This document shows positions 45,082 through 56,205 of a DNA stretch of 64,000 bases, piece after piece. The DNA comes from Pisolithus tinctorius (taxonomy: Eukaryota; Basidiomycota; Agaricomycetes; Boletales; Pisolithaceae), in NCBI GenBank assembly GCA_024663395.1, contig JANFAH010000003.1:2294001-2358000 (forward strand), in the 5' to 3' direction. The position numbers and the translations under genes were made by a program. Position 1 is the first letter of the stretch. Each line of letters begins with the position of its first letter. The notes below the pieces were generated by a model, which worked only from the letters and a program-made list of their open reading frames with translations, did no database searches and was not told the origin of the DNA.

Positions 45082-48000
45082 ATGTCACCATTCCCGTTCA
45101 AGATGCCAATTGGCAGTTGCACAGTATCAAGTGCCCTGAGGAGGGTGTCCCTCAGTCACGAAACACATCCATACAGAAGATTCCTGACGTCTCAATTTCG
45201 CAGTCTTCAGGAAACTGGAGCACCAGTTGACATCCATCCCGAGGTAGAAGAGGCACTTAGCCATAACAAACCGGTAGTAGCCCTCGAGTCCACCATCATC
45301 ACTCATGGAATGCCATACCCGACTTCTATCGACATGGCACGGTCGGTGGAGAATACCGTCAGGTCTACAGGGTGTATCCCTGCAACCATAGGAATTATAG
45401 ATGGTCGCGTAAAGATCGGTTTAGAGCCTAGTCAACTTGAACGGCTGGCAAGCCGCAGCGGTAACCCGTTGAAAATATCCAGGCGAGACATAAGTGCTGC
45501 TATCGTATCCAAGAGGGATGGCGGCACTACCTGTAGTTCAACTCTCGTATTTGCTGCACTGGCTGGAATTAAGGTGAGTTGCCCTCTTGTTTATTCCTGG
45601 ACATCCTTTCCCTTACTGCAACTGCCAATACAGGTCTTTGCCACTGGAGGGTAAGCTTTTGTAGGTGCTCTTGATACCAATGTCACACTGACAACATAGT
45701 CCAGTCTGGGCGGCGTGCATCGAGGAGGAGAGAATAGTCTGTATCACTAAATTTGACCATCCCCTCGGAACTCATAATTCAACAGCATTGGATGTCTCGG
45801 CCGACTTGCACGAGCTCACTCGTTGTTCTGTAGGACTGGTGTGTGCCGGGGTCAAATCAATACTGGATATTGGGAGGTGAATTGGTCAGACCCCGTAATT
45901 GCTTGTTAAGACTAATCAATTTTGTGGTGTTGCAGGACACTTGAATACCTTGTCAGTCGTTCGTCAGCGTCATGCCCACCAGATCTTTAGCGTAACGGTG
46001 TTGCCTTCAATAGGAGACACTTGGGGTGCCGGTTATATCCTATAGAGAAACCAAAGACTTTCCTGCGTTCTATAGCCGGAAAAGTGGCCACCAGGTGGAG
46101 GATCTCACACAACGTCGGCCATTTCGACTGACTCAGGTTTAACAGGCACCATGGAATGTCACCAATGCCATTGATGCAGCTCGAGTACTTCGTAAGGAAG
46201 AACAATCGTCCTTATTTCTTTACTGATCTTCCGAACATAGACACACATCGGCAATTAGGAATGACAAATGGAGCACTATTCGCGGTTCCAATCCCCGAGA
46301 GGTATGAAGCCGATGGTGCTGTCATACAGGAGGCCGTAGAGCTTGCAGTGCGTGAGTCGGAGGAGTTTGGAATATCAAAGCTCGGGAAAGAGGTTACACC
46401 CTGGCTGCTCAAACGTGTGGGTGAGCTCACGCAAGGGAGATCATTGGAAAGCAGTAAGTTGTCTCCCGAACTAATCTGCCTGTGAAATCTGACCAGTGCC
46501 TAGACGTTGCTTTAGTTCGAAACACTGCTTTAATTGGTAATATCCTTCATCTGTATCAGCATAAACTACCACCAATTGCTTGTCAGGCGGACAGATTGCA
46601 CGAGAATACGCCAACCTAGCCTGGGAAAATGAGCAAACTGACGTACGTTCCCTGTCGTCGGTGCCCATAGTGATGCTCAATATATCTAGCTTCGTTATCC
46701 CGGTTTCCAACCAAGCCCCTCTTCTTCCCGAAGTTGTGTCCAAAACGCGCGCAATACGACGGGCGAGATGCACACCGGACCTTCGGCGGCTTTGAATGAT
46801 AAAAAGGCATCTATAGTAGTGGTCGGATGTGCTGCTGTGGATATTACATCGAAAGTCCAGCAGACACCGACTTTCTCACAGAATACTACCCACCCGGGAA
46901 AACTCACCCTAACTCTCGGGGGCGTGGCTCGTAATATCGCAGAAGCCGCACACAGGGTTTTGGCTGGGTCCGAAGACCAAAATTCCGCCACTCTTCTTAT
47001 GGCACCGGTTGGCGAGGATATCTTTGGTAGACTCATTACGGATTTGACACGATCTATGGGCATGAGAACAGACGGATTATCATTAGTTCCAAGTCAGCAA
47101 AGTGCCGTTTGCAATGTTGTTCTTGACTCTCAAGGGGGACTTGAGACCGGTATCGCGGATATGGATCTTTCACAATTGTGGAAAGGGTCGGAGGTAAGCT
47201 CAGCCGTACTCCGAGCACCTAAAATAATCACAACTTCGTCAAGGTCTTCTCAGTCTTGCGTCATCACCGTCCGCGGCTTCTTGTTCTTGACGGTAACATT
47301 TCTTCAGAAACAATGACTGCAATCGTCGCCGAAGCTACAACATCTAACATCGAAGGTGAGACTCTCTAGCGCGCATATACAGAGGAAGGCTGACTCCCGA
47401 TAGTCTTTTTGTCAGTGCTACTTGTTTTGCAGTGTTCGTCTTTTATTCACTCTTTCCAGCGAGCCTACTTCTGTCGCAAAATCCACCCGAATTCTTCCAG
47501 TGATAGCCGCTAACCTCGGTCGGACGTCACAATCCCTCATCTCATACGCCTCCCCTAACCTCCTGGAACTCGGCCACTTGTATGAAGAAGCACGTACTAC
47601 ATTCGACCTCATGTCCCACGACCACTGGTGGCGAGTCGTTGACGGTTTTTCCCTGGGTTCTAGCTTCCGAATGGAACTAGACCAATTAGGAAGAGCGCCA
47701 GTCTCCGATAAAGCTCCCGAACTGGGCGACTTATCTTTCCTTGTCAACAAGGGCGTTGTTCAAATGGCTATCAACCTCTTGCCCTTCTTTCAGCACCTCG
47801 TAATCAAGTGCGGGGAACATGGGGTAGTAGTCGTAATGCGACTTGGGCACGCAAACGTTGGCAATTGGTCGATGGAGCGCAGCAATCTGCAAGGCAGATA
47901 TATTGTTGCTCACTCGCAAGTTTCAGCCGAAACAATTGTCGTACAACATTTCCCCCCAATACATATTCCGCCAGGCGCAGTGGTGAATACCACTGGGGCA

Positions 48001-48180
48001 GGGGATACATTGGTCGGGACACTGCTGGCGATGCTGGTCCGAAACCCCAAAACGTTCCTGGACGTCGTGGCTCTAAGAAATGCCATAGATATTTCTCAGC
48101 AGGCTGCCACATTGACACTGCAGAGTTCCTCTGCAGTATCCCCATTACTTTCATCGCTATCAATGCAACCTCTGCAGTGA
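45082..48180 (+). CDS. Bifunctional pseudouridine-5'-phosphate glycosidase / PfkB pseudouridine kinase
   Basis: Start MSPFPFKMPIGSCTVSSAL is at 45082 (a second Met is at 45103) with a basic Ser-rich presequence that could target mitochondria. The N-terminal PsiMP glycosidase domain (IndA/YeiN type) reads KPVVALESTIITHGMPYP, GIIDGRVKIGLEPSQLERL, RRDISAAIVSKRDGGTT, VFATGGLGGVHRGGENT, DVSADLHELTRCSVGLVCAG and VPVISYRETKDFPAFYSRKS. It continues APWNVTNAIDAARVL, LGMTNGALFAVPIPERYEAD, GISKLGKEVTPWLLKRVGEL and NTALIGGQIAREYANLAWEN. The C-terminal PfkB kinase domain reads IVVVGCAAVDITSKV, GKLTLTLGGVARNIAEAAHR, LVLDGNIS and YASPNLLELGHLYEEART, with its active-site signature VNTTGAGDTLVGTLLAML. I resolved about ten introns, and no frame is broken. 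The fusion recycles pseudouridine to uracil and ribose-5-phosphate. Confidence 0.92.
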
Positions 48181-48212
48181 CTTCCCTTACATCTACCAAA
48201 CGTGTAATGTAC

Positions 48213-50734
48213 TCAGAGGGGTCCCACTCGAACGAGCTCGCGCTTCTTCCGCTCGTTCTCCTTCTCTGCGATGAGAGACTGCTTGCGCGCCTCCTTAGCT
48301 TTCTTTTCATAGTGTGCCTACGATAATGTAAGACATTCATTTCCGGATCAGGATTGAAAACCGGCACCTGAGCACCGTGGCGTAATCTGGTGATTATATT
48401 TGCTGCCTCCCCTTTAGAGAGAGTTTCGAGTTTTTGTATGGTATCATCGCGACATTTTCCCCATCTCTTGAGGATCACCGTCTTCTGACTCGGTGATGCG
48501 GGCGCCTTGCGCCATAGCGCGGTCCGAAGCAGACTACGGAATGAGAGACAGAAGGATATCGAGCTGAGTGCGTTACCTGATACTCTGACTGCCCGGTAGC
48601 ACTTTCCGGGCTACGTACGTGTCACAACCCTTGAAAATGTTGCTCAGAGAGTCCGATGTCATGATGACCCTCTTTCGCATGTATGGTGATAGCTTCATAG
48701 CTCTTGCAGAGGATCCATCCATAGTCGCCTCCGTGAACGTTGCTCGATATCGGGCAGGGTCCCCTATAAAACAAGTAGAGAAAACAAAATAGAGCAGCAC
48801 ACGCAAATAGTTTTTACCTTCTGCGACGAAAGGTTCTATGCGTACGTATCCCCTGCCGAGACATTCCAGGACGTAGACATCACCTCCACACCCTACCCAC
48901 GCATTGGAAGTCAATTTCAAGACGTGGGGCGCCCCAGAGAAATTGTCCACAAATGCAAAAGGATCCTCGTAGTCGATATAAGTTACAGACTTTGGATCAG
49001 GTAACTCGGTGTTGATACTGCTTGATTCGATGATGGCATCGCCGGTACTGGAGGATTTGGTGTTAGCTTCCAATTCATTGAGACTTTTATCTGGTCCGGA
49101 TGCCAGTCGTCAAAACAGAAGAACTTCGAAGGGAAAAAAGGCTCACCATCTATGACTTCTGCAGGGTCGAGACCAAACAACGTTGGTGTTGAGAACACCC
49201 CTGGGATACGGTTCCTGGTATCGATGAAGTCAATGATGCGACAATCGACTTTGCCAGTCGTGGGAGATTGTCTCAAACCCCTGCCGATCTGCAGACTCAA
49301 TGCATCGCGTGCTTGGAACAAACATCAAGCACACCATCTGAGCAAAGAGATTCCGTGAACGAGTCGGACGTGCGATGACCACGCAATCTATGTTAGGGAT
49401 ATCCGCGCCCTCTGTGAGGATTGCTATTTGGCATGGTGCCAATAAGCCCCCTGGAGGAAAGGTAAACAACTTGACAAACCACAATTAATGAGGACAGGGT
49501 ATAGGCCAGCTTTGAAATCTGTGATCAAGGCTTGTCGCTCTTGGGGCGGCGTGCCTGCATGGACGTAATGAGCTTCAATCCCGAAATCTCGAAAAGTCTG
49601 TGTTAGGCGCCGAACGTGATCACGGTTAACGCAGAAAACTAGGGTGGATCTACGGTCCCCTGTTTTCCCAAGTTAATACATACATAGGATACGACACGTG
49701 TACGACAGACCTGCACGATCCATCCATACTCGCACGACCAGGTTGTTGACTGTGTCTGTGCTGACCACATGGGCGAGGCTAGATGCATTAAAGTCACCTG
49801 TCTTCGTGTTGATAGTTACATCTCGCAAGTCGATGTTCGCATGAACGGTGGTGAACCTGACGTCGCAGAGCCTAGTACCTCGACTGAGCATACTTTACGC
49901 TCGGAATTGAGCCAGACATACCACTGTTCCTTGATCATCTGCAGGAAGTCATGGTGATACACAATCTCTTGAAAAACCGAGCCGAGAGCAAGTCCGTCAT
50001 GGCGACTGAATGTAGCTGAAAAGCCAATGACCGGGATTGGGTGTGGCGGAATAGACTTCGGGAACGTTCCCCCAGGGTTCTTGATGGCCATGTCAAAATG
50101 GGACAATATCCGACGATAACTGTTAGAGGACGGTGGTCAATATCTGTTATGTGAGCAGGACAACGGTATTACGAGGGGGCAGCGGCATGGTGGGCTTCGT
50201 CGACGACGACGGCCTTGAGAGTTTCCGGTCGAAACTTTTCTAACCGCTGCGGCTGGAGGAGTGTCTGAACGGTCGCGACGGTGCTGCGATAATTTGAGTG
50301 GTGGGTATCGGTGTGCACGGTCTCAGGGCCTACACGTCTGCCAATCCCGATGCTCTGTGTTTGGCACCCTGTTCAATTTCTACTCGCCAATCGGGGAACA
50401 AACGTGCTGCCTGGACAGCTGCCTGGCGAGCGAGTTCGATGTTGTTGACAATGATGAGGGACTTGGCGGCGGAGGGGGACTGTTCTGGCGGGGCAATTCG
50501 TGAGAGGAGAGTGAGGAACACCGTCGTCTTCCCCGCGCCAGTGGGCAACGACACGCCAATGCGACGCCTACCAGCTGCGAGTGCAGCCCGACATGCCTCC
50601 AAGCAAGCCTCCTGGTAGGGCCGCAACCTAATCATATATATGGATGTCACGATCGACGCGCCCCCAACGATCGGTCGTAAGTACCATAGCTTGTACCCAC
50701 CTTGTCGCTCACAGTTTGGTTGCTCTGAGGTCAC
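48213..50734 (-). CDS. IRC3: IRC3-like DEAH/SF2 helicase
   Basis: The helicase core begins IRLRPYQEACLEACRAALAA, then motif I in IGVSLPTGAGKTTVFLTLLS, LIIVNNIELARQAAVQAARL and motif II VVVDEAHHA (near 50190). The second RecA-like lobe has AIEAHYVHAGTPPQERQALI around 49540 and DIPNIDCVVIARPTRSRNLF, with CQIAILTEGADIPN near 49400. A C-terminal part (PDPKSVTYIDYEDPFAFVDN, GGDVYVLECLGRGYVRIEP) leads to HYEKKAKEARKQSLIAEKEN, ending LVRVGPL-stop at 48213. These features match yeast Irc3, a mitochondrial helicase that maintains mtDNA. The start is uncertain: an ATG at 50734 gives a poor presequence, and an unrecognised short first exon could supply a targeting peptide. It converges with the preceding gene with 32 bp between stops. 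Confidence 0.85.
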
Positions 50735-50884
50735 TCAGTTTGCAGGTTTTGGCCAGTAAGTCATGCGTTCGGTATAGTAGTGTACGTATGCAGCATGAAC
50801 TGTCCATACTCGACAGCCAATACCAGAGATTAAGGGAATAAGACACTCTATGGAGATATAAAGTGGAGCGAGGACCACAAATGC

Positions 50885-52145
50885 TCAGCCAGAACCACCG
50901 GAGTACACCTTGCCGAACATCACCTGCTGGAGCTTGTCATAGAGCGAAAGCACACCAGCACCGGCAACACCACGGAGAATATTGGCACCAGCACCCTTGA
51001 ATAGTGACTTCACACCCTCCTTTTGGATGATTTGCGAACCAGCGTCAAACATGGACTTGTAGTGAACACCAGCACCCGAAGTCATCATCATACGACGACT
51101 GTCCCATAGTTAGCAGCAAGTAGTGATCCACTGCACAAAGCACGTACCGAATGGTGTCAAGAGGATACGACGCAAGACCAGCACCAATAGTGACACCCCA
51201 ACCAAGGAAGAAGGATGCCAAGAATGAGCCTTCAAGAGCACCCACAAGGACGACGGGCTCTGCAAGAGCTAATCAGGCACGTCCAGCGTCAGTAAGTCAA
51301 AAAACGTACTCAGCGAGTCGTAGACACCGAAGTAGAGACCACGGTAGACGATGATACCGACAACTGATGGAACGAAGCCACGGTAGAGGCCGGCGATACC
51401 ATCAGATGCAAGTGTCTTCTTGTAGACATCAACGAGACCGTTGAACTGGCGCTGTCCACCACCTTTCACTGACTTGGCATCGTTGGCAAGACGGGTACGG
51501 GCGTAGTCCAAGGAGTAAACAAAGAGAAGTGACGAAGCACCAGCAGCACCACCAGATGCAACGTTGCCAGCAAACCATTTCCAGTACCCTTCAGACTTCT
51601 TGAACCCGAACAAGGATTTGAAGTAGTCCTCTATATTAGAAGGTGTGTAAGAAAGGGAAGTCCCGCAACAGAAGTGGGAGACGCACTGAAGGCGAAGTTC
51701 AAGGCCTGTGTCGGGAAGTATCGGATAACGTTGGCAGTGTTACCTCTCCACAAGGAGACGAGACCCTCCTCCTTGTACGTCCGAGCGAATGCATCGGTGA
51801 CACCCTTGTAGGGGGTGGCAAGACGACCTTGTTTGATCTGTGGAGGAAAATCCAAGTTTTGGGGCGGCGGGACAACGAATACGCTTGCAAACATACCATC
51901 TCATCCTGATTTTGGACTAGAAGCTTGATGCGTTCAATGGGTGCTGCTGAAGTCTTTGCGACGGCCTACAAGTACGTCAGTAAAAGCGTGACGACCACAG
52001 AAAGGTGGAGTGCTAACAGCTGAGACACCGCCCATCAGGAAGTCAGCTATGCAAAGACAAAACATGAACACGGTCCACCACGACGACGAGACTGAAGCGT
52101 ACTGATGAACTCCTGGGGAGTCTTGACCCTCTTAGCTTCAGCCAT
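50885..52145 (-). CDS. AAC2: Mitochondrial ADP/ATP carrier
   Basis: Start [13 protein letters not shown] is at 52145. The three carrier repeats are seen in order. Repeat 1 has [58 protein letters not shown] and LNFAFKD. Repeat 2 has [34 protein letters not shown] and [20 protein letters not shown]. Repeat 3 has [18 protein letters not shown], then after an intron RRRMMM, the nucleotide-carrier signature, and [20 protein letters not shown]. The protein ends KVYSGGSG. It swaps cytosolic ADP for matrix ATP across the inner mitochondrial membrane. Codon use is strongly C-ending, as expected for a highly expressed gene. The leader has a T/A homopolymer at about 52146-52155. At least five introns. 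Confidence 0.96.
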
Positions 52146-52429
52146 GTTTTTTTTTTAGGATGGGTGGACCACGAAAAGACTGAGTGGTGGAAGATGGAAG
52201 TCTAAGGATGAAAGCAATGGTCGAAAATTTGGCGCGTTTTTGACAGCGAGCGGAATTTTCCGGAACCGTGATATTCCCACGCTCTTGATGTAGCGGTGCG
52301 GCTTTTTCTCCGATGGTTTTAGCGTCGCAACAGAAATGCAATGCCTTGTGTTGTTCGGAAAAGGCATGCGGTGTATTAAAAACGTCCACATAAACTAGGC
52401 GACTATGTACTGACGGTGTAATACGGTGA

Positions 52430-54936
52430 TTAGGGCCATACAGATCGCGACGTAGAGCTACCAGGCCGAGCGGTGAAATAATTGCCTGTGTGGTCATAGG
52501 CACTACGCGGGTTGTCGCGAGAGGGTGCAACGGGAGCTATCGGAGGTCTAAACACTGGCGCTGTCTGAGGAACATACGTCCCGGACGGAAGACGTAGTGG
52601 CGGTAACGTCGGCCCCGGGTACGAGACAGCACTAGACCCCCCATAAGGAAGCGGTCGCGGTAACGTCGCCGTAGTCGGCGACGCTGGTGAAACCTGTGCT
52701 GTACCGGGATTCGAATGCGCGTGGGGAACGACAGATTCTAAACGCGACTTTTTCCATATTTGCTCGGTTGGTGACTGAGTGCCAGGCGTCGCCTTGCGCT
52801 TCTCACCCGCGCGTGGCGCAAGCTGCAATTGTTCCTCATCAGAATCTGCAGTTAAGTCTATCACGTCATCACGACGAGACTGTCGAATCGCTGCCGGTGG
52901 AGCGCGAGGCGATGCTAGCTTGGCCAAGGGGTTGTGAGACTCGGATAACTCCCTTTTCACTCGTCCTTCATCTTCATCATCCGAGTCCAACACCAAAATC
53001 TCTACATCCTTTATCTGCCCCTTAGCTTCTGCCTCCCCATCTGAACCTGGCGTCGATGGACGCGGCGGTGACGGATCACAAGGAGCGGTGCACGGGTGGG
53101 CAGCGCGCCACGCGACAGAAGCATATCTGTTGTCATTGGTGTGCCATTGCCCGTCGTTCTCAACTATAACTTCTTCTACGTCTTCTGGCGTCTCTTGCAG
53201 GATCTGGTCAAAGTACCTAACACTTCATCAGTTGAAGTCGACATGGCTGGCATCCAAACGGACCCGTCAATGATGAGATCGTCAGGATTGACAACCTTGT
53301 CGCAAACAGGGCAAAGCCACGTTGGAGTTTGTTCCATGCATGAGAACCACGACGTGGCGTCAAAACACCGCGAATGGACGCAAAGCGCCGATCTACACGG
53401 CGTTTCAACGCGCATGTGAGTCAGCTAACCACAAGAAAATCCTGCTCAGCGGTGACGAAGGGAGCAACAAGAATTAACGCCTACCGGACATCTCAGTGAC
53501 ATTTTTTGCGGCCCTGCAACAATATCGTCGTCGTCAATTGTAGCCCTGGTTCTCACTACAGAAGGAATTAACGGGAAAATAGATTATCACCATGTCGTCA
53601 AACCTACTGGGTGCCGTAATGTCTTCGCAGCTCCGATATTTGCCCTTCCTCAACCTGTCGACTAATTGTGCTACCGTCGTAACCTCGACCAAGAACACCA
53701 TCAGGTAATATTTCTGCGCTCAGTTAATTCTGGACTTCCTCGTACTCGATCGACAACTAACCTTTGGCTGGACGGGCTGTTGACTATTCACGTACACCAT
53801 TTCGATGCGGTTCTGGCCCGTCGGCCGCACTGATTTGCTTATGTCCGCAGGTTGGGCGGTACCAGGTTTCTTCTTCATACCTTTCAGGCTCGCATTCAAC
53901 ACCGCACCATTCACGCGCACTTCGCAGGTAGGTGGAAATTCAATCGGACACGGACCAGGTACCCGAAGTCCCATATGGTTGGGAGTGTAGAACGTTGAAG
54001 TCGTACAGTACAATCGTAGCTGGTATTTGGGACTGTCGTCTGTCTTGAGGAATTGCCGAACCAAGAGGTTTCGCCAACATACCTAGTTTGGCTAAGTTTT
54101 GAAGCATGTTCGCTGGTCAAGGTAAACGTGAACGTCTGTTGCTTTCGATCCGTCGAACTGGTCGACTCTTAAGGGACGGTTAGCCCCGAATGAAAGTTCC
54201 TGACAGACCACAGACCTGGACATTCTACTATGGCAGAAATAGGTCGTTCAATCCGAAAGAAGGGCGAAATCTTGAAGTTGATCACTGGGGAATGTTCGAG
54301 GAAAGATCTGGAGGAAGTCAAGTGAGAATCTTACCATGTTTGGACATAGATGAGGATGAGGCGCCGATTGGAGGCGGAGGAACACGAGGGGGCGCATACG
54401 GGTCGTAACGGCCCATTTGGTTAGTGAACCCACCACCGATGGTTGTGACCCCATAAGAAGGATTGGTCATTGGCTGAGAAGGTTGCTGCCCAGATGCTCC
54501 GACGACTCGACTTTGGGAATAACTGTGAACGGCAAAACGTGATCAACGACACGGATAATCGTATTTCCCCAGAAAATATGACCGTAGGGGACACCGCGAT
54601 GGTGGAGGGGGGATACCAGAAGAGAACAGACGTACACTCCTGTATTGCGGACCTGGCTTAAAACCGCTTGCGCCTTTGTCCATTTATCGACGTTATTGGC
54701 TTGACGCCAAGAATCCATCTGGAGAACGATTCTATCTATCAGATCCTGTTTCTTTCCTGACTTGTGGAACGACGTGTTGCACTGCTCATTGAAGCCGGTC
54801 AAGACTTGCTTCAGTTTATCGACAGTATTATGTTTCACGGTATGGCGTAAGTTCTGGGAGAGGATTAACCAACGCAAAGGGCATGACGTCACACGCGACT
54901 TACTTCGAAATCAGCCCAGCTATCGTTGGCAGCCAT
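52430..54936 (-). CDS. SIZ1: SUMO E3 ligase, Siz/PIAS type
   Basis: Start MAANDSWADFE is at 54936 with a GTAAGT donor. The next exon gives a SAP-like helix pair (VKHNTVDKLKQVLTGFNEQC, SGKKQDLIDRIVLQMDSWRQ). A PINIT domain follows: SPKYQLRLYCTTSTFYTPNH, IEFPPTCEVRVNGAVLNASL, KGMKKKPGTAQPADISKSV and NRIEMVYVNSQQP. The SP-RING has TPCRSALCVHSRCFDATSWF and WLCPVCDKVVNPDDLIIDG, with the expected C-H-C-C zinc ligands. After the SP-RING come YFDQILQETPEDVEEVIVE and acidic SUMO-interaction-like stretches (VEILVLDSDDEDE, DVIDLTADSDEE). The Pro/Ser-rich tail ends TSRSVWP. It transfers SUMO from Ubc9 to nuclear targets. The domain order SAP-PINIT-SP-RING-SIM is complete. Confidence 0.92.
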
Positions 54937-55099
54937 TTATCATTTGCGGTGACCTTGAATGCGACAAGGCAGAAGGCTGAGTTCAAGGCGGCAGCCCTCC
55001 ATCGGCTTGTGACTGACCTACGAAAGACTGTACACATGTGTAAACAAAGACGAACCCCTCCGGGGGTGATCACGTGGATATCTAATCGCCTTCTTGATC

Positions 55100-55991
55100 A
55101 TGTCTGACGACGAGCACGACAACAAAGAGCAGGAGGCCCGCGACAGGGCAGACAGGGAACGCGAACAAAAAGAACAGGCAGGTATGGTTACTGTCACACA
55201 CAACAGGCCGCGCCATCTGACACAGATGGACAGCCCTGCCGTACAGATGGGCTCAAGAGCTCGGCGAAGTCGATATCACCGTTCCCGTGCCCAAGGGAAC
55301 ACGTGGAAGAGACCTTCTAGTAGCTATACAAAAGACAAAGCTTAGCGTAGGTCTCAAGGGAAAGGAACCCATTATTGCAGGCGATTTGTGCAAGGAGATC
55401 AAGGTTGAAGAAAGTACCTGGACCTTGGGTAGATACAACACTGACCTGCTCCCCCGCCCCTGCCGTACTTATTACATTTCAGAAGATCAGCAATCGGTTC
55501 TTATTCATCTCGAGAAAGTCAACAAACAGGAGTGGTGGGAGAACGTCCTCCGACATCATCCCAAGATCGACACCCGCAAGATTCAGCCCGAGAACAGCAA
55601 ATTAAGCGACTTGGATGGAGAAACTAGGTAGGAATGAGCCCGATACGCGTAATGTGATACTGATTTTGTTGCAGGGGGTTGGTCGAGAAGATGATGGTGA
55701 ATTCCCGTTTCTCACTACTCTGCAACTATTCTGACGCGCTCCATCCTCAAGTTTGACAACCAGCAAAGGGTATGTGTATAAGTATAGATCCTTTCCTTTC
55801 GCGCTTCTTTACCCGGTCTTTGTGTTTATAGCATCTGGGAAAGCCAACCTCTGACGAACTCAAGAAGATGGAGGTGCGTTTCAGTATTGCTCGGGCGTGG
55901 AACAACAATCATATCGTGACGTGATTAGGCCCTCAAGAAATTCCAGGCTGCTCACCCAGAGTTGGACTTCTCGAAAGCCAAGATCTCTTAG
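55100..55991 (+). CDS. nudC: Nuclear movement protein NudC
   Basis: Start MSDDEHDNKEQEARDRADRE is at 55100 with a short charged coiled N-terminus. After an intron the p23-like CS domain reads LGEVDITVPVPKGTRGRDLL, VAIQKTKLSVGLKGKEPIIA, GDLCKEIKVEESTWTLE, then DQQSVLIHLEKVNKQEWWEN. The C-terminal helix reads VLRHHPKIDTRKIQPENSKL, SDLDGETRGLVEKMM, FDNQQRHLGKPTSDELKKME and ALKKFQAAHPELDFSKAKIS. It is about 190 residues, the fungal NudC size. It acts as a dynein/LIS1-linked co-chaperone needed for nuclear migration. It is divergent from SIZ1 with 163 bp between start codons. Several introns are short (about 50 nt). Confidence 0.94.
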
Positions 55992-56205
55992 GAAGAGTTC
56001 TCGATAAATATTTTGGAAACTGCAGTCCGGAGAATGCGTGTAAGATATACACAATTATAGCAATTCAAGCCTGTGTTGTGTCTGTCCAAACCCACACGCG
56101 TCCCTTGTTGTCTAATATACCAAGCAGTAGTCCGTAGAACCCCAGAACGTCCAGAAACCGCTTCTGAAGGGGACGGAGATCACAGTGCCGAACGTTACAG
56201 ACAAT

